From the NCBI GenBank assembly GCA_037176885.1, contig JAWWNJ010000099.1, positions 496,001 through 560,000 of the forward strand: a DNA stretch of 64,000 nucleotides, given 5' to 3'. The notes beneath the pieces were generated by a model that was given only the letters and a program-made list of their open reading frames with translations, was not told where the DNA came from and did not search any database. This DNA is from Favolaschia claudopus (taxonomy: Eukaryota; Basidiomycota; Agaricomycetes; Agaricales; Mycenaceae). The translations under genes were made by a program, and so were the position numbers. Positions within the stretch are counted from its first letter, which is position 1; each line of letters begins with the position of its first letter. This document shows, piece by piece, positions 21,932 through 33,300 of this stretch.

Positions 21932-21953
21932 CTTTATATAATTTATATAAAAG
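21932..21953 (+). promoter_or_regulatory. TATA-rich core promoter of the membrane-protein gene
   Basis: TATATAATTTATATAAAAGG lies about 50-70 bp upstream of the start codon at 22001 and is followed by a CA-rich leader (CACAACACTCACAGC). The spacing fits a fungal TATA promoter with a short 5' leader. Confidence 0.6.
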
Positions 21954-22000
21954 GGGATCAATCCGCACAACACTCACAGCATCAACCCTTCTCCTTTGCC

Positions 22001-22513
22001 ATGGATGCCTCGAGCATTTTCTGTATTTCTGCCTTCGCATTATTCCAAATTGTTGGGCTCGCGTCTGTCGTCGCGTATTGTGCCATTCAGTGCATCATTG
22101 GCAACATCCTCGGGCATGCCATCTTCATCCTCGCCCACCAGGACAAATATTTCGCCACGTTTCACTCAGTCGTCTTGTCTTCTCTATGGCGGGGATTAGT
22201 CGTGGGTGGAGTAATCACATTCGCGACCATGTTGTTTGGGCTCTGCTGCTTGCTCGTGACAAGGAAAAAAATGGGCGATTTGCTGTTCTTCGTCGTAACG
22301 TTGACATGGGCCTTGGAGGCGGCGTCCTTATTGCTTGCAGTAGTGGCAAACGTGGTCGGAGTGTGCATTCTTAGGAAGCGGGGATATGGTAGCCCACTGC
22401 CCACTTTGGCCGATGCAGCGAAGGTGGCGAGTGTGGGCGCGGTGTTGGCTGGCGGAACACATCTTTGGCGATTTGTTGGACCGAGGAAGGAGAAGCGACT
22501 CAATGGCTTATGA
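22001..22513 (+). CDS. small multi-span membrane protein, 170 aa
   Basis: I chose ATG 22001 (MDASSIFCISAFALF) because it follows the TATA box and leader; the upstream in-frame extension would cover the promoter. Hydrophobic segments fall at about residues 5-35, 60-90, 92-125 (joined by a short RKKMGD loop) and, weakly, 140-160. The tail is basic (GPRKEKRLNGL). This predicts three or four membrane spans. The gene is intronless with an intact frame, and an AT-rich 3' region follows. I do not recognise a family. It is the most convincing undamaged host gene in the window. Confidence 0.65.
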   Translation: MDASSIFCISAFALFQIVGLASVVAYCAIQCIIGNILGHAIFILAHQDKYFATFHSVVLSSLWRGLVVGGVITFATMLFGLCCLLVTRKKMGDLLFFVVTLTWALEAASLLLAVVANVVGVCILRKRGYGSPLPTLADAAKVASVGAVLAGGTHLWRFVGPRKEKRLNGL

Positions 22514-22886
22514 TGAATGAATACAGTTGAATGTTTTCAGTTCGGTAATACAGTTGCTATTATAATTAGGGAAATTGCTTATTTCGGAATTTTATTGTAA
22601 AATTAGTACATATTGATGATTTCGCTCTTCTACACCTTGTGTCATGATTTTTATCATGCATTCGACCTGAGTACCCGTGTGAGAGTTTACATATTAAATA
22701 TGATGTATGTGGACAATGGTCCACATAGAAGGGGAAGCTTGCTTCAGTCTAGGCTCGTTTCACCCTCTCTTGTGTGGAGGACATGAAATCTGAAGATAGT
22801 CGTTCAGATCATAGCTTCAGTCCGTACATGCAATTTACTGAACTACATACTACATAGTACAGAGCAAGTACACTCGCTGATCTATT

Positions 22887-23255
22887 CTAAGTACTCATGC
22901 AACTGCTGAAAAGGGTGATTGATCCCGTCGCCGGGAATCTATAGCGAATATTCGTATTCCCCACGGGCTCAAGAAATTGAAATTCAGAAAGAATATCCTG
23001 TATATTGAATCCATAAGTATTGAGTTTTAAACCCAAAGCCTCTCTCCATTCTGAGCATCTGACACACTGTGGTTTTATTTGGCTTCTGCAATCTTTGCAA
23101 CAGGAAAGGTGATCAAAATGCTGTTCCGTACAATGTTTTCTTCCTTCCCTCAAAATCAGCAGAAGGTGTGTGATGGCTGCCACTTGTGCAATATAGCAGG
23201 TCAGGATTCTCAGGATGTGGCTCTCTAGCAACTGGTCTTCTTCAACCTTGAGCAT
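22887..23255 (-). CDS. C-terminal fragment of an unrecognised Cys-containing protein
   Basis: The frame contains CCKDC and CVRC pairs (zinc-ribbon-like), then EALGLKLNTYGFNIQDILSE, and ends near the element's left edge. The fragment at about 43050-43200 encodes REALGFKLKTYGFDIQDILA in the same place, so the protein belongs to the repeat family. The N-terminal part is not visible. The function is unknown. Confidence 0.45.
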   Translation of the reverse strand: MLKVEEDQLLESHILRILTCYIAQVAAITHLLLILREGRKHCTEQHFDHLSCCKDCRSQIKPQCVRCSEWREALGLKLNTYGFNIQDILSEFQFLEPVGNTNIRYRFPATGSITLFSSCMST

Positions 23256-23400
23256 TTCCCTGTCTTTGTACTATACTTATTTTGCACTGGCTGTACAGGA
23301 TTCTGCTGCACTGGAGGTGGATCTGGACCTTGAGTTCTACGTGTTGGTGACGGAGGTGGACTTTGAATATCCTGGTCTTCCTTCTGTCCTGCTAAAGTAC

Positions 23401-24462
23401 CAGCATTCCCAGTGTTCTGCATCTCAGCAATTCGGCAAGCGGTGCGAGGTGTAAGTTGAAGTTGCTGGCCATTCCAGTTAACCTGAACAAAATTCAGTGT
23501 AAAGGAGATCTCCGGTGTACAGGGCTATCCAGAATGCGATTGACATGCTCTTGCTCCTGAGCTGCATTTCATATGCGCTGTGGAGGATTTGGAGACATAG
23601 ACCTATTTAATTTTATTTTGCTTGAGAGAAAGCATTGGCTGGTTGATTTGGCTCATACATGCAGTAACATAAGATAATGTGGAGGATGAAGTTTATCTTG
23701 AGTGCTAATGCTAACCAAGAAAAAAAAATAAGCTGCAAGCAGCAAATGTAAAGTACCAGCATTCCCAGTGTTCTGCATCTCAGCAATTCGGCAAGCGGTG
23801 CGAGGTGTAAGTTGAAGTTGCTGGCCATTCCAGTTAACCTGAACAAAATTCAGTGTAAAGGAGATCTCCGGTGTACAGGGCTATCCAGAATGCGATTGAC
23901 ATGCTCTTGCTCCTGAGCTGCATTTCATATGCGCTGTGGAGGATTTGGAGACATAGACCTATTTAATTTTATTTTGCTTGAGAGAAAGCATTGGCTGGTT
24001 GATTTGGCTCATACATGCAGTAACATAAGATAATGTGGAGGATGAAGTTTATCTTGAGTGCTAATGCTAACCAAGAAAAAAAAATAAGCTGCAAGCAGCA
24101 AATGTAAAGTACCAGCATTCCCAGTGTTCTGCATCTCAGCAATTCGGCAAGCGGTGCGAGGTGTAAGTTGAAGTTGCTGGCCATTCCAGTTAACCTGAAC
24201 AAAATTCAGTGTAAAGGAGATCTCCGGTGTACAGGGCTATCCAGAATGCGATTGACATGCTCTTGCTCCTGAGCTGCATTTCATATGCGCTGTGGAGGAT
24301 TTGGAGACATAGACCTATTTAATTTTATTTTGCTTGAGAGAAAGCATTGGCTGGTTGATTTGGCTCATACATGCAGTAACATAAGATAATGTGGAGGATG
24401 AAGTTTATCTTGAGTGCTAATGCTAACCAAGAAAAAAAAATAAGCTGCAAGCAGCAAATGGC
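23401..24462. repeat. three tandem copies of a 356 bp unit
   Basis: The unit starts CAGCATTCCCAGTGTTCTGC and begins at 23401, 23757 and 24113. The copies look identical by eye; the third stops about 6 bp short. They lie inside the palindrome-ended element and have no conserved coding frame of interest. Near-identity implies a recent tandem amplification. Confidence 0.95.
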
Positions 24463-24544
24463 TAGAAGTGTAAGAAATACCAAAATACATGTCATGGAGG
24501 AGGGAAAGGAAAGAGAGAGCACATCCATTGAGCAACTACACATA

Positions 24545-25231
24545 CAGTGGTGGCAAATAGAAATTGCCGTGGCTTTTTGGTGAAAATCTGGCTGTATACT
24601 TCACCGAATGACCTCAAATAGAATGTAGAGATGGGTATGTGATACTTCTGTACCTCTTAGAACGCTCAGCAATATATTATGCCCTGAGAATGCATCAATC
24701 ATAGGATGATTTCCGATTTTTGCCATATTCGGAAAAACACAATGAGGGTTCAGCGAAAAGGTGTCATAATAGGATGAAAGTACTTGAAAAACAGTCCTAG
24801 TTTCCACTTTGGTTGAATGGAATTGACCCTCATTTGGGCTCACAGCAGCCGCTCAAAGTTGGCTATTTTCACACAAAATAGCTGAAAATGCAGAGAAAAT
24901 AGCTAAAAGGACCAACTTCAAGCAGCCGTTGCGAGCTCAAATGAGGTTCAATTCCAGTCAATTAAAGTGATAACTAGCATTGTTTTTCAAGTACTTTCAT
25001 CCTATTATGACACTTTTTTTTGCTGAGGATACATTGAGCTTTTCCAGATATGGCAATAATCAGAAACTGTCCTGTTATTGATGCATTGTCAGGGCATAAT
25101 ATATAGCTGAGTGTTCTAAGTGGTACAGTAGTATCATATATTTATCTCTACATTTTATTTCAGGTCATTCGGTGAAGTATACAGCAAGATTTTGGCCAAA
25201 AAGCCACGGCAATTTCTATTTGCCACCACTG
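24545..25231. mobile_element. long-armed TA-flanked foldback element
   Basis: The ends are CAGTGGTGGCAAATAGAAAT and its complement, with TA at 24543-24544 and 25232-25233. The two halves (about 24545-24860 and 24890-25231) are imperfect inverted repeats over some 300 bp, leaving almost no unique centre. This is a mariner-type foldback MITE nested in the larger repeat. Confidence 0.85.
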
Positions 25232-25500
25232 TACTATAGGTAGGGCATGTCCATACATCCAGGTTGAAGCAAGGTTGAAGCGGCAAAGAGCAAGCAAAGA
25301 GGAGTCAAAGAGGCAATTTTGTTTCGGCGCGAATGCCGAGGTCACGTGACACTGACAGTTGCATGACCGTCGGCCGTTTCCGAAGTCCGAGGCCACGGAG
25401 TCAGAACTCCAGGAAATGCTTACAAACCACCTGGACGGAGATTTGTAAGCATCTGCATTCTGGAGCCCTATACCGATGAATGGGGAAGCAAGCTTCCCCA

Positions 25501-26979
25501 TTATTTCTGATCTTGGTGATGGTCAGTAATCTGTTGCAGGTGGAGTTTACATACACCCAGCACCTAGAATCATACAAAAAGGTGCAAAGACGGCCGAGAT
25601 CAGTCAAAGAACAGACCGTCCATGACTTTTTCTCACCACGAGTACTTACAGTGAGTGAATCCACCGAAGCATGACGACCGGGTTGCCATGTGAGGCATGG
25701 CAAGGCCTTCGTCAAGCATCCCCCAATCTAAGGCTGAGGTCAACACGGGCTCAGTGAGCTCGGTATGCGTCGAGGGTATCGACGATGAGGTCTCGTTGCC
25801 CAAAGGCAACGGTTCGACGCCCGAAGGCGAAGCGGTCTCACCACCCGAAGGTGATGGGGTCTCGCTGCCCGAAGGTAGCGGTGTATCTACACGAGGTGAT
25901 GGTCGTCCACCCGAGACCACCTGACTGTAGGAGAAGTCAGGAGAAACGGGGCGTGATTTTGTCGAGGAGGCACGACTCTCCAGTCGGGGAGTCCCAGAGC
26001 GCGGACTCGCGGTGTTGGCAGCACTAACAGGTCTTCCAGTCAGCGGGATCAGTCATTGGGGTCGATGTCGAGCTCAGAGGGGTCAGAGAAGGTCGGGCGA
26101 AAGCGTAGTCAAGAGCGTCGACAGCCTAAAGACTTGGTTCAGTTCAAAAGATGTGACGGAAGCGAGGGGGAGTCGAGTTCCGCTGGTGTAAGTACTAAAT
26201 AATTACCAAGGGGAAAAAAAGCTATCAACGACAAGTCCGGCTCATGTGCGATGACTGCGGACGCCCATGTCCTTATGTGGACATGGGACTGCACCCGTGT
26301 CTGATGGGCCTCGGCCCGATCATTTCTCTGTGATCTTGAGTCTGCACTAACAAGCTGAAAAGAATTACTTTGAACCATTTACCTCTTTGTTTTTTGTCTG
26401 CAAAATGTACCATGTGAATTGAACGCGAAGCAGCGTGAAACCTGACAACTTCTCACGCAGTTGAGACTCGACTCGGATCTGACTCGATGAAGGTGTTATT
26501 CAGCCCAGAAAACCAAACAAGAAATTATCTGCGATGTATTTCCAATTTCAGTCGGTTATGATGCACATTTTCCAGTGCCGGAATGGACAAGAGATTGAAT
26601 TTTGAAAGGACAATGCATGATCATTTTGTACAACAGCTCCCAGCGCAACTCTCGAAGGGCATCTGGCCGCAGACGTAACAAGCTCGATTTCCAAGCGCAA
26701 GGACAGAGGACACATTGAAAAAAGTAACCGCACACCAACCTCAAGACACGAACTCGTGTAAGGTGTGTATGCGGTTATTCTGGTCAATATGCTTCAGCGC
26801 ATGCTAGGAAGCTGCGGCCGGCGAATGTGTTATTGAGTGGGCACCATGTGTGCGGTGACAAACAGCCTTACACCTTTGGTGTGCGCCTCGTCTCCGTCTC
26901 GCAATTAACGGTAAAAGACCAGTTTCTTAAGAATTATTAATGATGCTTACCGGGACATTGTAAAGCCGCTTCTTACTGA
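25501..26979. other. degenerate retroelement-like stretch
   Basis: A run of diverged 18-24 bp repeats at about 25795-25890 encodes a Pro/Ser/Gly/Glu repeat on the minus strand (PSGSETPSPSG-like). Basic and acidic fragments follow to about 26100. No reverse transcriptase or integrase motif is seen. The stretch lies downstream of the gag fragment on the same strand and may be its decayed body. Confidence 0.35.
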
Positions 26980-27555
26980 TTAGACGGGGTGATCTGATTT
27001 TGTTTGAAGTAGAAAGCTGAAATATAGCCAAGGCAGCAGAGTAGAAGTGCGATTCGGTGAAGGCTCTCCAAGTCGAGGCAAAGCTGAGTTTACTGTGGAA
27101 TCCCCTGACAAATATTCGTCATTCTCAACCTTGCTGTTGTAGAATTCGAGTGCGCGACCCGTCAAATAATAGGACAAGTAGAATACCCGTTGGTTGACGG
27201 GAACTTCACCAACTTGAACGTAATTCGACCCTTCCTTGACAAATCGGTGGAAGGCAATAGCGTCGGGTGAGCCGTCATATTCCTTTGGAGGTATGGGCTT
27301 CAAAATCATCTTATCTTTCCGGTCAGAATCCCGTTTCTTCTTCGAGGAACGGCGGCGCTTGCGACGATTTCGTGCAGGGTGTGAACCTGAATCATCTGAG
27401 GACTCAGAGTTGGAGTCTGAGGAATCAGATGGATCGGACGGGGTAGGTGAGCCATCTACACGTTCGGCATTGCGCAACGTGCGCTCGATGAAGCTGCCTG
27501 GCGCAATGCGCGCAGGTCTCGTCCGTGTCCTCGCGCGTCGATCCAAGGTACTCAT
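26980..27555 (-). CDS. Ty3-like gag fragment
   Basis: The frame starts MSTLDRRARTRTRPARIAPG. It has an acidic/Ser-rich segment, a basic stretch (RNRRKRRRSSKKK), and then KPIPPKEYDGSPDAIAFHRF and VFYLSYYLTGRALEFYNSKV, which matches the core of fungal LTR-retrotransposon gag as I recall it. After NSKVENDEYL the similarity stops, at a TGTCAGGGGATTCCACAG resembling the LTR start at 20992. The zinc knuckle, protease and polymerase are absent. It is a truncated gag, probably joined to LTR sequence. Confidence 0.6.
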   Translation of the reverse strand: MSTLDRRARTRTRPARIAPGSFIERTLRNAERVDGSPTPSDPSDSSDSNSESSDDSGSHPARNRRKRRRSSKKKRDSDRKDKMILKPIPPKEYDGSPDAIAFHRFVKEGSNYVQVGEVPVNQRVFYLSYYLTGRALEFYNSKVENDEYLSGDSTVNSALPRLGEPSPNRTSTLLPWLYFSFLLQTKSDHPV

Positions 27556-29369
27556 ATGGCAATGTTTGCAATGGTGAAAGGGTCTTGGTTATGGCGAGGT
27601 TGGGAGGGAGGACGAAGAGCACGGACAACGTCAAGGAGGAGGGAGAAGAGGGTCAGGGAGGGAGGGATGGTGGAGGTCGAGAGCAAGAGGCGTTTTGAAA
27701 CTCCGACACTGTGCGGCGTCGTCGATGACGTCGACACGGACTTATAGGTTTTGCGCAAAAGCGGGTCGACGACTTCACTCAGCTTTGAGGACATTTGAGC
27801 GGCTTTCACATATTTTCTGGGACATGACAAGTGAGAGCAATTTTGGGCAATTTTGAGCCTGGTCGCGGCAACTTTGGGCAACTGTCGGCAATCCTCGGCA
27901 TACGGGATTCTCCCTGGGGCTGTACACGAGAATCTTTCGCCAACATTTTCGCTGCTACGCGCGAGATCTGGTTTAAATCCCCACAAGGTAACAATTCGCG
28001 GGGGCGGGTGTGGCTCGACGCACGTTAATTGGGTGCGTTCGATGTCTTTTGTTCGCTCATCTTATGACACTCAATCTCATGGGATTGGAGGCTACAGCCC
28101 TCGCTATTACGATCGTGCTGGTATGCTGGTCTGTACACCGCTGCTATGCCCATTCCGTTTGCATGCCTTCGGGCCGCTGCGACAAATTATTTCGCTTGTA
28201 TGCTGGTTTGTACCTGCTCGCATGCTCTGCAGCTGGCCCGTGCGACCCGTCAACCGAATTTCCCTGTCAATCCCTGCGTTTGCATGCTATGTTGAACGCC
28301 GCTGCAACCCGTTTGCTGAATTTCCCGGCTTGAATTTCATTTTCGGCGTGCTGGTATGCCGCTGTGTTATGCTCTGTTCATGGGCGCTACGAAGCGAGTA
28401 TTGATTTCTTTCAATGCTCCATTGCTTTCATCTCTGTTTCGTGCCTCAGCGCCCCTGCGATGCCTCCATTTGTTACTATGCTAAACGTCACACTTCTGCA
28501 CGTTCGATTGGTATGCCTCCCTGCCTTTGCGGCTGAGTATCGATATGCAGCTCACTTGCTTTATGCCGCTGTGACTCGTTTTTATATCCGGGTATACTTT
28601 TGCCCTCACTGCTACGTACTATTCATATTCTGTCTGTTTGACATTGATCTCCTTGCTAAAGCACGCTGGTGCGTCTACTGTTTGCATTTTCCTCTTCGAG
28701 TGAAGCCGAATTCTCCGCCCTTCTTTGTGAAACTTGCTTTCTGTCACCTTTTCCTTGCTTCATGTTCATCTTATGGCTCACCCGACAATCTACTTGTCCA
28801 GTTCGGTGTCGAATCGTTCATTTCAGCCGATTTGGCTTCCCAAAATGAACATACAGCCCATATTTTCTCTCAATTCAACGGTTTTGATTCTGTATTCGCT
28901 AATCTGGGATTGTAACCGTTCGCTTTGACGGTGTGCTATGTCTCCGTGCCTGCACCTGGTTCAATTACTATAGGGAGCTATTCTCGCAGAAGTCATGAAT
29001 TTTCATAGCTCAAGTTTCGCATCTCCATTGTGTCGTAAATTTCGCTCTCCCGGAAGTTCTCACCTTGTACAGGGCACTTTACATAGTCCATCCCTGTTTC
29101 TCAGTTCTGTTCAAAGGGTATATGTCAGTGTGTGTTCGCGACAACGGCGCTTACTTTCTCGAGCTCGTTATTTCAACGCGTCGGGGCTGAATTCAAAACA
29201 AATTTCGGTCCCTCGCCATTTACCTCTGTATTTTATCAACTCTTACCCTCTCTTGGTTATTCTGGATTTCTTGCTCGTATCCTAGATCTCTGCCCTACCC
29301 GTGCAACCGCTTCGAATTTTGCCAAATTGTCCTCGTCTGACTTGTTACTACGGGTTTGACATTAGCGAG
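27556..29369. other. T-rich tract with recurring GTATGCTGG/GCATGC words
   Basis: From about 28020 the plus strand is pyrimidine-rich, with many CGCTGCTATGC, GTATGCTGG and TTGCATGC words and long open but low-information frames. Upstream of gag (27556-28000) are repeated GGGCAATTTTG and GGCAACTTTGGGCAACTG phrases. It may be the leader or a long LTR of the gag-bearing element. No gene is supported. Confidence 0.35.
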
Positions 29370-29568
29370 TTTGCGATGCAGCCATTGGATGGCTAATGGC
29401 TACACAAAAGTCGAGATTCCGGCGCATCGACAAAAACTAACCCAGGTCTCAGCATCCAAACTTCATTCCAGGCGGCTCTTCTGTAATTCGACATCAATTT
29501 TTGGGCCATCAAAGTCTCCTAATCGGGAGATCGTTAGCCATTCAATGGCTCCAATGGCTCATCGCAAA
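29370..29568. mobile_element. MITE, copy 1 (TTTGCGATG ends)
   Basis: Ends are TTTGCGATG-CA-GCCATTG and its complement CAATGGCTCATCGCAAA. The GGATGGCTAATGGC/GCCATTCAATGG part continues the inverted repeat. A diverged copy lies at 44669-44857. It is about 199 bp and non-coding. Confidence 0.7.
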
Positions 29569-30396
29569 CCCTCTATTCCCTCAAATCTCTCTACTCAACC
29601 TTTGTCGTGATATGCTCATCCGCTTCCTGATTCCTGGGCCGGCTCGACTTTGCGAGTCTTTATACAATTCCCGTTACCTTTATCGCTCTCGTTCTTTTTG
29701 GACGTTTGAATGGTATGAACATATTCACAAGCCAACTTGGTTAAGTGGCTCTCTTTGGGTTGGGGGAGTCGTCTTCTCGGATTCCGCCTGTCCGGTCTCT
29801 GTGTTCCCTGTGTTTGTGGGTTAGTGCTCATCCGGAAGCCTCACTCACAGAGACCTCAGAACAACCTCAGAAACCAAAGAAGTGCCCAAGTCCCTTTGCG
29901 TCACGCTGCGCAGAACAGGGGTTCCCCTGACAGCTAGGCTCCCAAACCCCCAGAAAGCACACCAAGGTTCCACGCCAACCGTAGAACCGGCCAAAAACGC
30001 ACCAAGTGTTACAAAAAGTAACCGATAATTTGGTCACTCCTTCACGGCCACGTGATATTTTTTCGAACTTCGAAGTGCCCCTGACAACACTGTGGTCGTA
30101 GAACCCCTTGACTTTCCCTTAGTTTTTCCATCCAATCTTGTGGGGAAAGTCACAGGAAAATGCCATGAATTCCACTGAGAGCTTGTGAATTTCACCTAGA
30201 AATTTCACTGGGTCCGACTATGTGAGTGGAACATTCCATCATGTTTTTTCACATAGTTTTGCAGTGGATACCATCCAGGTTTAAGTGAATTCAGTTTCAC
30301 TATGCTCAGATTGCCTCCAAAAGCACATGAATTTCACTCCAAGAGTGTATGAAAACCAAGGCAAAAATACATAAAAATCTTCTTGCTTGGCGCAAG
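29569..30396. other. intergenic with GTGAATTTCAC-type motifs
   Basis: No gene is supported. Two CCCCTGACA words (about 29925 and 30078) resemble LTR starts on the minus strand. Between about 30160 and 30350, TGAATTTCAC, GTGAATTC and TTTCACT words recur, many palindromic. The stretch ends at the hAT element. Confidence 0.35.
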
Positions 30397-33300
30397 TAGT
30401 GCTGCCGGGAGCTGAGTTGGAGCTGAGCTCGAGGTGATTGCCCATCAGCTCGCTCGAGCTCGGAGTTGGGCCGAGGCAGCTCGGAGCTGACATCCATAAA
30501 TGGAAGTTTCCGTCCCACGGTTCCCCGTCTCCTCGTTTTGAGCTGCATTGCACTGTTTTGACCTCGTATGCACCTCTAAAATGTGCTACAATTCTCCAAT
30601 AAGTACAATAAACATATGCACAATAAAAGACTATACAGTTTATGAGTAAATTATGGAACAATACAAAGCACAATGATTATATAAGTGAATACAACGCAAA
30701 AATCAAACGGGCGAAGCCCAGGAAGATTCTATAAGATCCTCAAGCTCTTGAGTACGCCCTGACGCAATCAACCTTTCTGCTACATCAGGGTCAATATCAA
30801 CAACAGACAGATCTTCCTCAGTTACGACGAAGTCCTCGCAAAATTTGATGCGATCCTGTCGATAAATAAATTTGAGAATCTGGAGCATTTCCATCATCTC
30901 GGGGGAGAGACTGTTGCGTAGGGAGGCATCTGTGTCCTTGCTGGAAGAGAAAACACGCTCGCATGGTACCGCAGAAGCCTGAACAGGCAATACATCAAGC
31001 GCCACGCGAAATAGGTAACGGAACCGATATTGACGAGCCTGCAACATTTTTCAGACCAACATTGTATAAGAACATACTTAAACTCACCTCCCAGTAGCGG
31101 AGCAAGTCAAGGTCCTCATACTCTGGGTCCGAGCCTCCCAGCAAACCCTCCTTCTCATAGGCGCTCTGCCTCTACTTGCTCTTCCTCCGAAAGCGGCTGC
31201 GGACTTTGAGTACTCGGTGGGGATTCGATGTCGGAAGCAGACAGCTCTTTTACAAGAGCACCAAGCTTCGCAAACCCAGATTTCTGGGCACGAGCGGCAT
31301 GGGATGCAGACGGCGTGTGAACAGCGCGGCGGCTGGCGGTCGAAGCTATGTGCACAGTGCTCGGAGAGTTGTGGTGAGCGCGGAACTCCCGGCGGTACTC
31401 CAGCATCTTGGGAGTTTGTCAGTAGCGCAGTATAATGTGAAAGTTGGGACGCACCGCTGCACGAATCCAGGTTCTGGCTTCTTCAGCATCTGATGAAGAC
31501 CAGTTGTCCCTTAGCCACTGGAGTTTTGTCGTCGGATTTAGAACTGAAAGTTAAATATGAGTGATTGAAGCGAATTAAGAGACAAACAAGGAAGTAATTA
31601 CCCATCGCTAGCGCATACATTCGAGTGCGCCGAGACATCCCAAGATATTCTGTGAATTTGTCGACAGCGGCGTTGATACCGAGACTGATTTTCGGGAGCT
31701 CTCGTGCAAGAAGCTTGAGGGCGGCAATGAGCTGCTCGTAGAGTGGAAGCACATAGGACAGGGTAGGTGCTTTCTCCGCAGAGACTATCTCCTGGACAAG
31801 ATGCGGAACCTGTAAAAACCGCCGAATGTCGATGAGAACAGTCTTGGTGACTGGATCGAGCCGATCATCCGAAATTTTGACTTGCATTGGGTCATCGAGA
31901 AATGCCTCAACAGCCTAAACGAAATTCCAAGTCAAATTCAAGGCACGATGTAACGAGTGTACGAGTTTGTTTGACTGGATTTTTTCTTAGCGCCTCCCAA
32001 TACCCGACATCCTGCTTCAGTGCCTCGGGAATCGGCGTGCCGTAGTTGTCCGAATCGACACCATCTTGAGGAGCAGGTAATTCGGGAAGTGTTGCGAGAG
32101 CGGCTTTGACAGCAATATTGACGACATGCGGAAAACAGCTGAACACGGTTAGCCCTCAGACTCGGGAATAAATCATTAAAACTCACCGAATTCTGTTCCC
32201 TTCCGCATCGAAAGGAATTCCGAGCACGGCGAGCTCTTGCGCAATATACACCATGCATGTGTTATTGTTGCTAGCATTGTCGCATGTAATCATTCCGAGC
32301 TGAGTTATCATCAGCAAGCCGTTCAATTCACAACTCTATGTGACTTACTTTGTGCAAACAACCAATCTCCTTCAAAACTTGTACAAAGATTTTGGCGATA
32401 TTTTGACCGGTGTGTCTCCCGTCCAATCGACGAAAAGCAACGAGCCGAGTTTTAAGTACAAGGTGCCCATTGAGCTCGGGACAGTCCACCACGTCCAGAG
32501 ACTAAACAAATATATTAGAATCGCAAGAAACAATGATGAGATAGCACCAACCTGATCATCAACAGCGATCCACTTAACCAATCGTTCGTAGAGTCCGGGA
32601 ATAGAAAATTCCTCTCGCTCTCCCGGAGTCTTCGGCGCCTTTGCGAGAATATCCCAATTCTTGAGCCCCTTCAGGATGACCATATCCTTCCAAACTTTGC
32701 CATGTTCTCCCTCAAGATGATTTCGGATGGTCTTGGTTTGTCCAGGACCATTCTTCCATGCCTTCCATTTCGGAAATCTAACGATGGAAGGGTTCAGATA
32801 GCGAAAACAAAAACAGAACACACTTGAACACTCACGGACAGAGGCGGCACGACAAATGGGAAAACACCTTTTTATCCGGTCGATCTTCCTTCATTTCCGT
32901 TGGTTCTGGTGCGACGGTTGGCGCAGAAGCGCCGTGAACGCCTCGAACAAAATACCAAACATCTGTTGCATCGTCTCCGGATGCCGAAGATTGATTGACC
33001 AAAGAGCCGAAGTTGGGGTGAGGGATTGAAGGATGGGAAACTGATTCAGAGGCAGCTGCTGCCGCTGCAACATTTGGGTCAGACGGACCGACCCCGAACA
33101 CAGCCGGTTCGGAGGTGGAGTTGGGGTCGATGCGGCGACGGGTACGCGATGTAGCTGCCGAGTTAGCGTTGGGATTCGCTTTACGTTTCTTCTTGCGCTG
33201 TGGCGGAGCGAGGCCGGCATTAATCGTGTTAGTCGCGTCGACAAATGGTGCATGGGTTGCCGCAGAGGAAGGGGGAGGAATCACGGTGTTAAATAAGGCG

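Larger units (their letters stand above)
22706..25500. mobile_element. palindrome-ended repeat element, copy A
   Basis: The left end is TATGTGGACAATGGTCCACA (palindromic) followed by GGGGAAGCTTGCTTC. The right end is GGGGAAGCAAGCTTCCCCA, so the GGGGAAGCTTGCTTC block is inverted at the two ends. The same ends bound 53846-56919, and the left end recurs at 42942. Within this copy are a minus-strand C-terminal coding fragment (22887-23255), a 3 x 356 bp tandem array and a nested foldback element. No clear target duplication is visible for this copy. Confidence 0.65.

Noticed and set aside
23401..24462. CRISPR-like array
   Set aside because: The units are contiguous 356 bp tandem repeats without unique spacers, in a eukaryotic context.
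27960..28010. tRNA primer-binding site before the gag fragment
   Set aside because: TGGGGATTTAAACCAG is only weakly like the 3' end of a tRNA, and no LTR end could be fixed next to it.
28364..28915. 183-codon plus-strand ORF
   Set aside because: It lies in a T-rich tract where all frames lack stops for long stretches; the protein is Cys/Phe/Leu-rich with no motif.
31176..31493. Plus-strand ORFs across hAT exons
   Set aside because: They are antisense to the transposase coding exons, and the same shadows appear in the inverted copy.
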